In this document: piece by piece, positions 16,127 through 23,043 of the stretch
Layout of the letters: every line of letters starts with the position of its first letter
Numbering within the stretch: the first letter of the stretch is position 1
NCBI GenBank assembly: GCA_028718225.1
Contig: JAQUMI010000009.1
Span: forward strand, 1-38,772
Direction: 5' to 3'
From: Candidatus Omnitrophota bacterium
GTDB taxonomy: Bacteria > Omnitrophota > Gorgyraeia > Gygaellales > Profunditerraquicolaceae
Length of the DNA stretch: 38,772 bases
Notes under the pieces: model-generated
The model's input: the letters and a program-made list of their open reading frames with translations, nothing else
Told to the model about the DNA's origin: nothing
Databases searched by the model: none
Made by a program: the position numbers and the translations under genes

Positions 16127-17198
16127 AGAATTTACACCTTCCTTCTTTTAAATTATTCTGCACGATAAAATACCCCCTGCGCTCAATAACAATTTTTTTG
16201 CACCTGGGGCAATATGTGTTTTCCGCCGGATTAGCCGGAATATTGCCGATATAAACGTAATTTAATCCGCAATCGATAGCTATTTTCCTGGCCCGCTCAA
16301 GGGACTCTAACGGAGTTGGATTGAGGCTGGTTAGTTTGTACATCGGGAAGAATCTCGAGAAATGCAAGGGGGTATCCGGGCCTAAATTATCTTTAATCCA
16401 AAAGCACATCTTCTTTAGCCCGGAGGCATCATCGTTAAAACCGGAAAGCAGCAAAGTCGTTATTTCAATATGGACTCCCTCTTCTCGCAATATTTTTAAG
16501 GACTTCAATACCGGCTCAAGGCTCCCTTCAGTTAATTTAGCATAATATTCGTCGCTAAAGCCTTTTAGATCAATGTTGGCCGCATCAAGGTATTTAGCCA
16601 GAACCCGCAAAGGCTCCTCGTTGATATAGCCGTTTGAGTGCATAATATTCTTAATGCCCCTTTCCCGGGCCAGCCTGGCTATTTCCAGCATATATTCATA
16701 AAAAACAGTTGGCTCGCTATAAGTATAGGCGATTGTAGGAGACCCCGAGGCTTTAGCTTTTTCTACCAGTTCCAGCGGCTCAAGATACCGGTATTCTGCT
16801 TCTTCGGGCCGGCTTTGCGATATCTCCCAATTCTGGCAGAATTTACATTTCAGGTTACAGCCGGCAGTAGCCAGGGAATAGGCAGTCGTCGAAGGGAGAA
16901 AATGAAACAAGGGTTTCTTCTCTATGGGGTCAATATGTATGGCTACAGGCTTGGCATACACCAGAGTATACAAAACGCCGTTACGGTTTTGGCGCGTTCG
17001 GCAATAACCGCGCCGGCCTTCAGGAATTACGCAGCTCCGGGGGCAAAGCTGGCATTGAACAGTATTCCTATCCAGCTTTTGGTAAAACGCCGCCTCCTTT
17101 AATTGTTCGAGGCTATCTAGACCAGGAAGAAAAATACAGGGAATAAATAAAGAGAAAAGGAAAGCTATACCAAAAACCAACCTACCGACATTCTTCAT
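16095..17198 (-). CDS. AmmeMemoRadiSam system radical SAM enzyme with N-terminal hydrophobic segment
   Basis: This 367-residue protein carries the radical SAM cluster C114-x3-C118-x2-C121 (AGCNLKCKFCQNW), an N-terminal Cys set C49, C52, C56, C66 (CQLCPRSC, YCRTR) and a C-terminal pair of CxxC motifs that probably bind zinc. This layout matches the AmmeMemoRadiSam radical SAM family, related to pyruvate formate-lyase activating enzymes. Unusually, residues 7-26 are a hydrophobic stretch after a basic start (MKNVGR); family members often start near KEAAFYQKL (residue 34 here). No other ATG or clear ribosome-binding site supports a shorter start. The MEMO-AMMECR1 partner follows with a 32-base overlap. 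Confidence 0.88.
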   Translation of the reverse strand: MKNVGRLVFGIAFLFSLFIPCIFLPGLDSLEQLKEAAFYQKLDRNTVQCQLCPRSCVIPEGRRGYCRTRQNRNGVLYTLVYAKPVAIHIDPIEKKPLFHFLPSTTAYSLATAGCNLKCKFCQNWEISQSRPEEAEYRYLEPLELVEKAKASGSPTIAYTYSEPTVFYEYMLEIARLARERGIKNIMHSNGYINEEPLRVLAKYLDAANIDLKGFSDEYYAKLTEGSLEPVLKSLKILREEGVHIEITTLLLSGFNDDASGLKKMCFWIKDNLGPDTPLHFSRFFPMYKLTSLNPTPLESLERARKIAIDCGLNYVYIGNIPANPAENTYCPRCKKIVIERRGYFIVQNNLKEGRCKFCGKKIAGVWN

Positions 17199-17234
17199 AC
17201 TGCAATATTTTGGGCTTTTGTCGAAAAATTTAAG

Positions 17235-17307
17235 TGGAGCTGAGGAGGATCGAACTCCTGGCCTCCTCGTTGCGAACGAGGCGCTCTCCCAGCTGAGCTA
17301 CAGCCCC
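17235..17307 (-). tRNA. tRNA-Ala(CGC)
   Basis: The minus strand folds into a complete cloverleaf of 73 bases: acceptor GGGGCTG/CAGCTCC with the G3-U70 wobble pair that identifies alanine tRNAs, D arm GCTC/GAGC, anticodon stem CCTCG/CGAGG with loop TTCGCAA (anticodon CGC, codon GCG), T stem AGGAG/CTCCT with loop TTCGATC, and discriminator A. CCA is not encoded (CTT follows). It stands between the minor-pilin run and the radical SAM gene. Confidence 0.98.
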
Positions 17308-17317
17308 ATAAAGGATG

Positions 17318-17346
17318 AATTTAACATACTTTATCATTTTACGCAA
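17318..17346 (-). promoter_or_regulatory. Possible promoter of tRNA-Ala
   Basis: TTGCGT (17341-17346) and TAAATT (17318-17323) are 17 bases apart on the minus strand, with the -10 box 10 bases upstream of the tRNA 5' end. The match to consensus is only 3/6 and 4/6. A T-run lies just upstream at about 17347-17352, with no strong stem, so termination of the pilin transcript here is uncertain. Confidence 0.35.
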
Positions 17347-17365
17347 TAAAAAAGGGCGGTTATTT

Positions 17366-17965
17366 TCAATTAGTTGAAAGCGAAGGCAAAGTGAGGGTAG
17401 TAGACATGGCCATACCGGGGTTGCTGGAGGTATTGCAGGTCAGCGCAGGATCCCAGCAACCGGTAATAGTAACATTCATATAATTACCTTGCGAAAAATC
17501 TTTAGTAACGGAAAACGCCGTTATACCCTGAGCAAGTACCTCTTCGGTGCCGGAACATACGGCGCAGTCCGCATCGGCACATTGGTTGCAATAACTAAGG
17601 TCATGGCTGGTAGTATTAAGACTATACCTGATCCAATAATCACCTGCGTCCGGATTCCTCAAGCCATTGCCGTTAGTATCCGTAAAAAAGGATAAGGTAG
17701 TGGTATTGGTGGAGTCCGGGCTGATATATATGGTAGTATTCGACCCGTAAACTGTCTCGTTGCCTATTGAGTTGCCGGCACTTTTAGTTATATGCTCAAG
17801 GCTGCGCGAAACATCATTTTGCACTTTAGCCCGTTGGTCCGCAGAAACAAGATGGCGGCGGCTGAAGATATCGATATTATTAATACCCAAAATTATCACC
17901 GCCAGCAATATTACGGCAATCATTAACTCGATAAAAGTGACGGATTTTAAGCGGGAAAACATCAT
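17366..17965 (-). CDS. PilW-like minor pilin (prepilin)
   Basis: This 199-residue prepilin has the leader MMFSRLKS, cleavage probably S8/V9 followed by TFIELMIAV with Glu at mature position 5, and a hydrophobic helix to about residue 28. The larger globular part and the features SADQRAKVQNDVSRSLEHITKSA and YWIRYSL resemble PilW/GspJ-type minor pilins that prime assembly at the pilus tip. It overlaps the PilV-like gene by 4 bases. It contains a Cys-rich stretch CNQCADADCAVC that could hold metal or disulfides. Confidence 0.82.
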   Translation of the reverse strand: MMFSRLKSVTFIELMIAVILLAVIILGINNIDIFSRRHLVSADQRAKVQNDVSRSLEHITKSAGNSIGNETVYGSNTTIYISPDSTNTTTLSFFTDTNGNGLRNPDAGDYWIRYSLNTTSHDLSYCNQCADADCAVCSGTEEVLAQGITAFSVTKDFSQGNYMNVTITGCWDPALTCNTSSNPGMAMSTTLTLPSLSTN

Positions 17966-18306
17966 TCAGTCCAGTTAATTGCGGCTTTCACTTTCTTGAC
18001 GGTAGCGCCAGTAGTATTGTTCGAAAGGTTGCTAATCGTATAGACTACCGTATAACTGCCGTTAGTCGAATTAGCCAGCGAGTCAGTACCAAAACAATTG
18101 GAATCCCAGGTATCCTGCCGCACATAATACTGCAAAGGGTCAATAAACAGCTTGCTTATTTCTCCCGCACTCATGCGGTAACGGCTATGCTGGATAAGCT
18201 GCCGGCCTGAAATAAAAACATTAACCAGGCCGGTAATAACCAAAGCCAGTATCACCATTGAGATAATAATTTCCAGCAAGGTAAGGGCTTTTTTATTCAA
18301 GGGCAT
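17962..18306 (-). CDS. PilV/GspI-like minor pilin (prepilin)
   Basis: This 114-residue prepilin has leader MPLNKKA, cleavage A7/L8 followed by TLLEIIISMVILALVITG, with Glu at mature position 5. LTLLEI and its small size match GspI/PilV minor pilins. A single cysteine lies in the globular part. It overlaps the downstream PilW-like gene by 4 bases and follows the previous prepilin by 6 bases, placing both at the end of the prepilin run, as minor pilin pairs often occur. Confidence 0.82.
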   Translation of the reverse strand: MPLNKKALTLLEIIISMVILALVITGLVNVFISGRQLIQHSRYRMSAGEISKLFIDPLQYYVRQDTWDSNCFGTDSLANSTNGSYTVVYTISNLSNNTTGATVKKVKAAINWTE

Positions 18307-18312
18307 TCTGCT

Positions 18313-18738
18313 TTAAATACAATTCGCAGACGTAGAAAAATCTTTAGTATCAAAATCCGCGCTGGCTAAGCTATATATGCAGCTGCCGCTTTTAGCCGTG
18401 GCGGTAATATTAGCCGTCTTGGAACCTACGCTGCCGGCAGTCACAACGCCATAGGACCAATTTTCCGTATTTATTACGCTTTTTAACAGAGTGCCACAGC
18501 CTGAGGCGGCGACGCAGTCTGCTGAATTAGTGCAATTGCAATCCACATAATCGCCGTCTTTCATCCTTACTATCATTTCTCCCGTAGCAATAAGCTTAAT
18601 ATTAACAAGGCCCTCTTTTTGCACCATCTTTTGTTTGGATTTAGTATAGAGTGGAATTGCGGTGGCAGCAAGAACAATAACCACCACGACTATAATGGTG
18701 AGCTCAACTAAAGTAAAGGCACGTTCTTTTTTTCGCAT
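18313..18738 (-). CDS. Prepilin, paralogue 4 of the run
   Basis: I start this gene at ATG 18736-18738, giving 141 residues beginning MRKKERA/FTLVEL; a longer frame exists upstream but would overlap the neighbouring gene and bury the prepilin leader. Cleavage is A/F with Glu at position 5. Two cysteine pairs are visible, CNCTNSADCVAASGC in the middle and a C-terminal C-x19-C loop whose last Cys is followed by one Ile. The start lies 1 base after the preceding gene's stop. Confidence 0.85.
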   Translation of the reverse strand: MRKKERAFTLVELTIIVVVVIVLAATAIPLYTKSKQKMVQKEGLVNIKLIATGEMIVRMKDGDYVDCNCTNSADCVAASGCGTLLKSVINTENWSYGVVTAGSVGSKTANITATAKSGSCIYSLASADFDTKDFSTSANCI

Positions 18739-18739
18739 T

Positions 18740-19144
18740 CTATATGCAGCCCGCGCCTTTTGCAGGATCACCCGTAAAATTATCGCTGCTACTGATGGTA
18801 TACACGCACTCGCCCCTGGTCCCTTTGGCAGTGACCACGCCGGCAGCAGTAATCCCGTTATCAACAGAATAGGACCAATTCCTGTCGTTAAGTTTAAGCT
18901 TTAAATTGGAGTTCAAAAGCGTAGCCCCGGTCTCAGTACCGCTCAAAAACGGGTAATAAGCTGTCTGTTCTATCCTGTATAAACGTTCGGCAGCGGCAAT
19001 AAGCTTAAGATTGAAAACGACCTCCTTATTCAGTGCCCTATTCCTGGCTTTGTTATAATTGGGGATTGTGATCAAGGCAAGCGTAACAATAATGACAACC
19101 ACCGAAATGAGCTCGACTAGCGTGAAACCCTTATTTTTACTCAT
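18740..19144 (-). CDS. Prepilin, paralogue 3 of the run
   Basis: Started at ATG 19142-19144 this is a 134-residue prepilin with leader MSKNKG and cleavage G6/F7 (FTLVEL). An upstream extension to 19195 is possible but would place 17 extra residues before the leader and overlap the previous gene, so it is rejected. AIPNYNKARNRA-like residues (ITIPNYNKARN) follow the helix. The C terminus has a C-x19-C pair (GECVYTI ... GAGCI) nearly the same as in its downstream neighbour, so the two are probably a tandem duplication. Confidence 0.87.
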   Translation of the reverse strand: MSKNKGFTLVELISVVVIIVTLALITIPNYNKARNRALNKEVVFNLKLIAAAERLYRIEQTAYYPFLSGTETGATLLNSNLKLKLNDRNWSYSVDNGITAAGVVTAKGTRGECVYTISSSDNFTGDPAKGAGCI

Positions 19145-19145
19145 T

Positions 19146-19526
19146 TTAAGGACATGTTGGGGCTGACCCCGCACTCTTCTTGCCCCCGGAAACACACATA
19201 TAATAATTTACCGACCCGGCAGTAGCTATAGCCTGCACATATCCGCTGGCCACATTATTTAATGCTGTTGCAAAATTGAAATTGCTGCTTGACGGCGCAG
19301 AATCGTACCTGTCCAGGTTAGACCAGGTAGTAGTATAAGCGTCATACTCTGTAAAATAACCGGTCTCCGCAGAAGCAATATCCGCTAATACTGAATATGC
19401 TTCTGCAGAGCGCGCCTTCTCTAAAGCGCCGTAATACTTGACCAAAGCGACTCTCGCTAAGATAACGATAATCGCCACTACCACCATTAACTCTACCAGA
19501 GTAAAGGCGCACCTTTTCTTAAGCAT
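19146..19526 (-). CDS. Prepilin, paralogue 2 of the run
   Basis: This 126-residue prepilin has leader MLKKRCA and cleavage A7/F8 (FTLVELMVV), with Glu at position 5. The helix continues into KYYGALEKARSAEAYSVLADIASAE, similar to the first pilin of the run. It carries an unusual leader cysteine (C6) and a C-terminal C-x13-C pair ending with C-P. The stop is 1 base from the start of the next gene. Confidence 0.87.
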   Translation of the reverse strand: MLKKRCAFTLVELMVVVAIIVILARVALVKYYGALEKARSAEAYSVLADIASAETGYFTEYDAYTTTWSNLDRYDSAPSSSNFNFATALNNVASGYVQAIATAGSVNYYMCVSGGKKSAGSAPTCP

Positions 19527-19559
19527 ATCTTATTTTATTAATCCCGTACTTTAATATCC

Positions 19560-19958
19560 TTAAGCGCAGCCTGTACCGCTTGAGCCGGTTGCGCCGGTAG
19601 ATACATTCATGGTGTAAGTACAACCTCCGGCCCCGCTCTTATTTGTAGCTGTAATATTGGTAGTAGCAGTGTAGGTATAAGTAAAATTATTGGAAATTGG
19701 TATAGATACTACCATTACAGCGTCACCATCAATGGTTACCGTAATAGCAGTGGAATCGCCAGGATAAACCGCATTAGCTGCATAGTAGCCGAGAATTCCT
19801 TCCCTGATTGAACGCATAGTAGAATATGCCTCAGCTTTTCTGGCCTTTTCAATATTGGCAAAATACCGCGGGATAGCCACGAGTGCCAAGATTCCTATGA
19901 TTACTACTACGATGATTAACTCAATTAGGGTAAAAGCCCTCTCCATCCTTTTCTTCAT
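19560..19958 (-). CDS. Type IV pilin, likely major subunit of the run
   Basis: This 132-residue prepilin has leader MKKRMERA and cleavage A8/F9 (FTLIELIIVV), then VAIPRYFANIEKARKAEAYSTMRSI, a typical pilin helix. The C-terminal loop is bounded by cysteines 19 positions apart, the last followed by Ala. An excellent ribosome-binding site, AAAAGGAGG at 19966-19974, is 7 bases from the ATG, the strongest among the pilin genes. It is first after the assembly genes. Being the main subunit is inferred from this site and position. Confidence 0.87.
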   Translation of the reverse strand: MKKRMERAFTLIELIIVVVIIGILALVAIPRYFANIEKARKAEAYSTMRSIREGILGYYAANAVYPGDSTAITVTIDGDAVMVVSIPISNNFTYTYTATTNITATNKSGAGGCTYTMNVSTGATGSSGTGCA

Positions 19959-20052
19959 CCTTCTTCCTCCTTTTCTCCTAGCTCAGTCTTGTTTATCCTG
20001 TTTTTCTTCTATACGCTATGTTAATACATTTTTTTAAAAAAAACAAGCTTTT
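19959..20052 (-). other. AT-rich spacer between assembly genes and pilin genes
   Basis: This 94-base gap is the longest within the pilus block. It contains a run of T8 and A7 on the minus strand (about 20029-20043) beside AAAAAAGC/GTTTTTTT, which can pair only weakly, and a strong ribosome-binding site near its end. No convincing promoter boxes are seen. It could allow a different pilin transcript level, for example by processing. Confidence 0.35.
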
Positions 20053-21297
20053 TTATCTACCGCCTATCTGAGAAATTTCAAATATAGGCAGGAACATGCC
20101 GATGACCATTATGCCGATTACTGCCCCGATAAAAACAAGCATTATAGGTTCAAACATGGAAACAATCCGGGTTAGGAACGTTTCCAGGTACTCCTGGTAG
20201 AATGTATCCAGCCGCTTAAACATACTGGATAATTCGCCGATCTCCTCTCCGATATTAATCATCTGCACAGCCATCGGGTCAAAGAAATTACTTTTCTCCA
20301 AAGCTTGCCCCAGAGGCTTGCCTACACGTACGTCATCTTTAATATTGCGTATAATATCCCCTAGGACAAGGTTGTCTACGCTGCGCTCGGAAATCTCTAA
20401 AGAGTAGAGTATCGGCACGCCACTCTCTACCAGGGTAGACATTTCAGAAGTAAAACGTTCAATAACTAAAGTGCGGAAAAATTCCCCGAAACCGGGCATC
20501 TTCAAAAGAAACCCTTCAAACCTCTTCCTGCCTTCCCGGGTCGAAATATACCTGCGGATAAGCCAGAAGCCTATAACTAAGGCAGCAATAATAATTAAGG
20601 AATACCCCCGGATAAACTTGCTCGTCTCTACCAGGATAACGGTTAGAAGAGGCAGTTTGATATTAAAACCGCTGAATATATTGGCAAAGGTAGGGACTAT
20701 TTTAACCGTCATAAATAAAAGCGCGGATATACCTGCTATTAAAAGTATCGCTGGATAAATCAGGGCCGATATAATCTTCTTTTTAAAGGCCCCGTATCTT
20801 TCCAGGTAAGCTGCCAGGCGCGAGAGGACAACCGCCAGGTTACCGCTGGCCTCACCGCTCTCTACCAGATGAATCCAGAACTCCGAAAAGATATTGGAAT
20901 GCTTGGACATGGCGTCATGGAAACTTAATCCTGCTTCCATATTCTTTTCCAAGTCTTTGATTACCCCTTGCAGGCGCCTGCTGGAAACCTGATTGGAGAT
21001 TATGTCCAGGCTCCTTAAAATAGTCACGCCTGCGCCAAGAAGCGTGGCTAACTGACGGCAGAAAAGGGTCAAATCCTGCGAAGTAATCCGGTTATACCTA
21101 GGTTTAAATTTACCCTTAAATACTTCCGGGGCATTAGGGGAAACTGCGGCGCCTTTACTATCTTCACCGGTAACACTCACCACCAGAAGGTCCTTCGATT
21201 GCAGCCGGCTGACTATTTCATCCTGGCTTACACCTTCTTCAACCCCGTTAACTTTTGTCCCGGCTTTATTCCTGGCAACGTAAAAATATTTAGGCAT
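20053..21297 (-). CDS. pilC: Type II secretion/type IV pilus platform protein (PilC/GspF)
   Basis: This 414-residue inner-membrane protein is the rotor-like platform under the pilus. Two T2SSF repeats are seen, about 80-205 (FCRQLATLLGAGVTILRSLD, then FHDAMSKHSNIFSEFWIHLV) and about 285-407 (FTSEMSTLVESGVPILYSLE). Three transmembrane helices lie near 182-204, 232-252 and 385-405. An N-terminal ARNKAGTKVNGVEEG segment is typical. Its ATG overlaps the ATPase gene stop by 1 base (TAATG). The name PilC is used by context; GspF is equally defensible. Confidence 0.93.
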   Translation of the reverse strand: MPKYFYVARNKAGTKVNGVEEGVSQDEIVSRLQSKDLLVVSVTGEDSKGAAVSPNAPEVFKGKFKPRYNRITSQDLTLFCRQLATLLGAGVTILRSLDIISNQVSSRRLQGVIKDLEKNMEAGLSFHDAMSKHSNIFSEFWIHLVESGEASGNLAVVLSRLAAYLERYGAFKKKIISALIYPAILLIAGISALLFMTVKIVPTFANIFSGFNIKLPLLTVILVETSKFIRGYSLIIIAALVIGFWLIRRYISTREGRKRFEGFLLKMPGFGEFFRTLVIERFTSEMSTLVESGVPILYSLEISERSVDNLVLGDIIRNIKDDVRVGKPLGQALEKSNFFDPMAVQMINIGEEIGELSSMFKRLDTFYQEYLETFLTRIVSMFEPIMLVFIGAVIGIMVIGMFLPIFEISQIGGR

Positions 21298-23030
21298 TAT
21301 TCTGATCCTAAGGTAATTAAAAGCGCATCTTCCAGGGAAGTCGAACCTTCCTCAACTTTCTTTAACGCAGATTCATATAAAGTCTGCATGCCATTAGCCC
21401 TGGCTGCTTCCTTTATCTTATAGAGCGGTTCTTTCTGGCTTATTAAACTTTTTATCTCTTCGTTGGTAATCATAATTTCGGAGATGCACATCCTCCCCTT
21501 ATAACCGGTATTATTGCAGGCTGCACAGCCCTTAGCCCGGTAAATCAATTCCGCTTTTAATTTTATATTCTTGAGCTCTGTTGTGTTCGGCTCGTAGGCC
21601 TCTTTGCAATCCGGGCATAATTTCCTCACCAGGCGTTGGGCAATTACCGATACCAGAGAAGATGAGATCATATAGGGCTCAACGCCAATATCCATAAGCC
21701 GGCTTACCGCCGTAGGCGCATCATTAGTATGCAAGGTACTTAAAACCAAGTGGCCGGTCAAAGCAGAGCGTATGCATATCTGGGAGGTCTCTAAGTCACG
21801 CACCTCGCCGACGAGCATTATATCCGGGTCCTGCCTCAAGAAGCTGCGCAAGGCCGCGGCAAAAGTCAAGCCTATTTCGGGTTTAATCTGGACCTGATTA
21901 ATTCCTTCTAGCTTATACTCTACGGGGTCTTCAATAGTAACAATATTCTTACTGGGGCTCTTGATTTCATTTAATATGGCATACAAGGTAGTGGTCTTAC
22001 CGCTTCCGGTTGGCCCGGTCAGGAATATCAACCCATAAGGAGTAACAATACTTTTACGGATAAGTTCCAGTTGTTTAGAGTCAAAACCTAACTGATTTAA
22101 ATCCAGGACTACCTGGCTGCGGTCGAGTAAACGCATAGCTACTTTCTCGCCGTATATTGTGGGTATGCTGGAAACACGGATATCTATGGGCTTGTCTCCG
22201 ATTTTCACTAAAAACGCGCCATCCTGAGGCAGGCGTTTTTCGGCAATATCCAGCTTGGACAAAATCTTAATACGTGAAACAATCGGCAGGTGCAAGTGCT
22301 TTGCCGGAGGAGGTATTTCGTATAATTTCCCGTCAATGCGGTATCTTAAAGATATTTTGTCTTTAAACGGCTCAATATGGATATCCGAGGCGCGCTCATC
22401 AATTGCCTGCCGGATAATCAAATCCACTAGTTTTACTACCGGTGCTTCTTCTGCCCGGGCAACTAATTTATCCAAACTCAATTCCTGGTCAGCGTTGGCT
22501 TCTGCTACTGCGGCTTCAGAAGTCAATTCAGCGGGAGAGACGTCATAACTGGCTTCTACTGCCTGCTTCAACATTGCGGATTTACCGTAAAAACCCTCAA
22601 TCGCCTTAAGGATATCGGATTTAGTAGCTATCACCGGATTAATCTTACAGTTAGTCAACCTTCCTAGATTATCAATGAGTATTAAATCCAGCGGGTCTGA
22701 CATAGCTACGGTCAAAGAGCGTAAAGTGCGCGATAAAGGAAGGACAGAATTCTTTATGGCAAAGTCGTGCGGGATAAGCCGCTCAAGGCCCTGGTCCATT
22801 GCCGGCTTAAGCATGCCCGTAACAAAAGAGAAATACGGAACATTAAGTTGTTTACCCAGGACTGCTACCATCTGGTCTTCTTTGACCATACCCAGCTTGA
22901 TTAAAGCCTCGCCCAGCCGTCCCCCTTCCTGGCGCTGGGAGGCAACTGCCTGCTCTAACTGGGCTTCAGTAATCAGGCCTTCCTTGACCAGTAATTCGCC
23001 TAATTTCAGGTATTTGTCTTTATTCAACAT
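21297..23030 (-). CDS. pilB: Type IV pilus extension ATPase (PilB/GspE)
   Basis: This 577-residue ATPase powers subunit polymerisation. It has an N-terminal T2SSE-N domain (LGELLVKEGLIT, LGMVKEDQM), then the motor core with Walker A GPTGSGKT at 339-346, the Asp box, Walker B DIMLVGEVRD at 403-412, and the His box HLVLSTLHTND. Two CxxC pairs, C472/C475 and C502/C505, form the zinc site found in PilB and many GspE proteins. No PilT retraction motor is encoded in the window, so a type II secretion-like pseudopilus remains possible. Confidence 0.94.
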   Translation of the reverse strand: MLNKDKYLKLGELLVKEGLITEAQLEQAVASQRQEGGRLGEALIKLGMVKEDQMVAVLGKQLNVPYFSFVTGMLKPAMDQGLERLIPHDFAIKNSVLPLSRTLRSLTVAMSDPLDLILIDNLGRLTNCKINPVIATKSDILKAIEGFYGKSAMLKQAVEASYDVSPAELTSEAAVAEANADQELSLDKLVARAEEAPVVKLVDLIIRQAIDERASDIHIEPFKDKISLRYRIDGKLYEIPPPAKHLHLPIVSRIKILSKLDIAEKRLPQDGAFLVKIGDKPIDIRVSSIPTIYGEKVAMRLLDRSQVVLDLNQLGFDSKQLELIRKSIVTPYGLIFLTGPTGSGKTTTLYAILNEIKSPSKNIVTIEDPVEYKLEGINQVQIKPEIGLTFAAALRSFLRQDPDIMLVGEVRDLETSQICIRSALTGHLVLSTLHTNDAPTAVSRLMDIGVEPYMISSSLVSVIAQRLVRKLCPDCKEAYEPNTTELKNIKLKAELIYRAKGCAACNNTGYKGRMCISEIMITNEEIKSLISQKEPLYKIKEAARANGMQTLYESALKKVEEGSTSLEDALLITLGSE

Positions 23031-23043
23031 GGATAAAAATAAT

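Noticed and set aside
18739-18864. Upstream start at 18864 for the prepilin gene
   Set aside because: It would add 42 residues before the prepilin leader and overlap the neighbouring pilin gene; the ATG at 18736-18738 gives a normal leader.
19145-19195. Upstream start at 19195 for the prepilin gene
   Set aside because: It would add 17 residues before a normal MSKNKG leader and overlap the previous gene.
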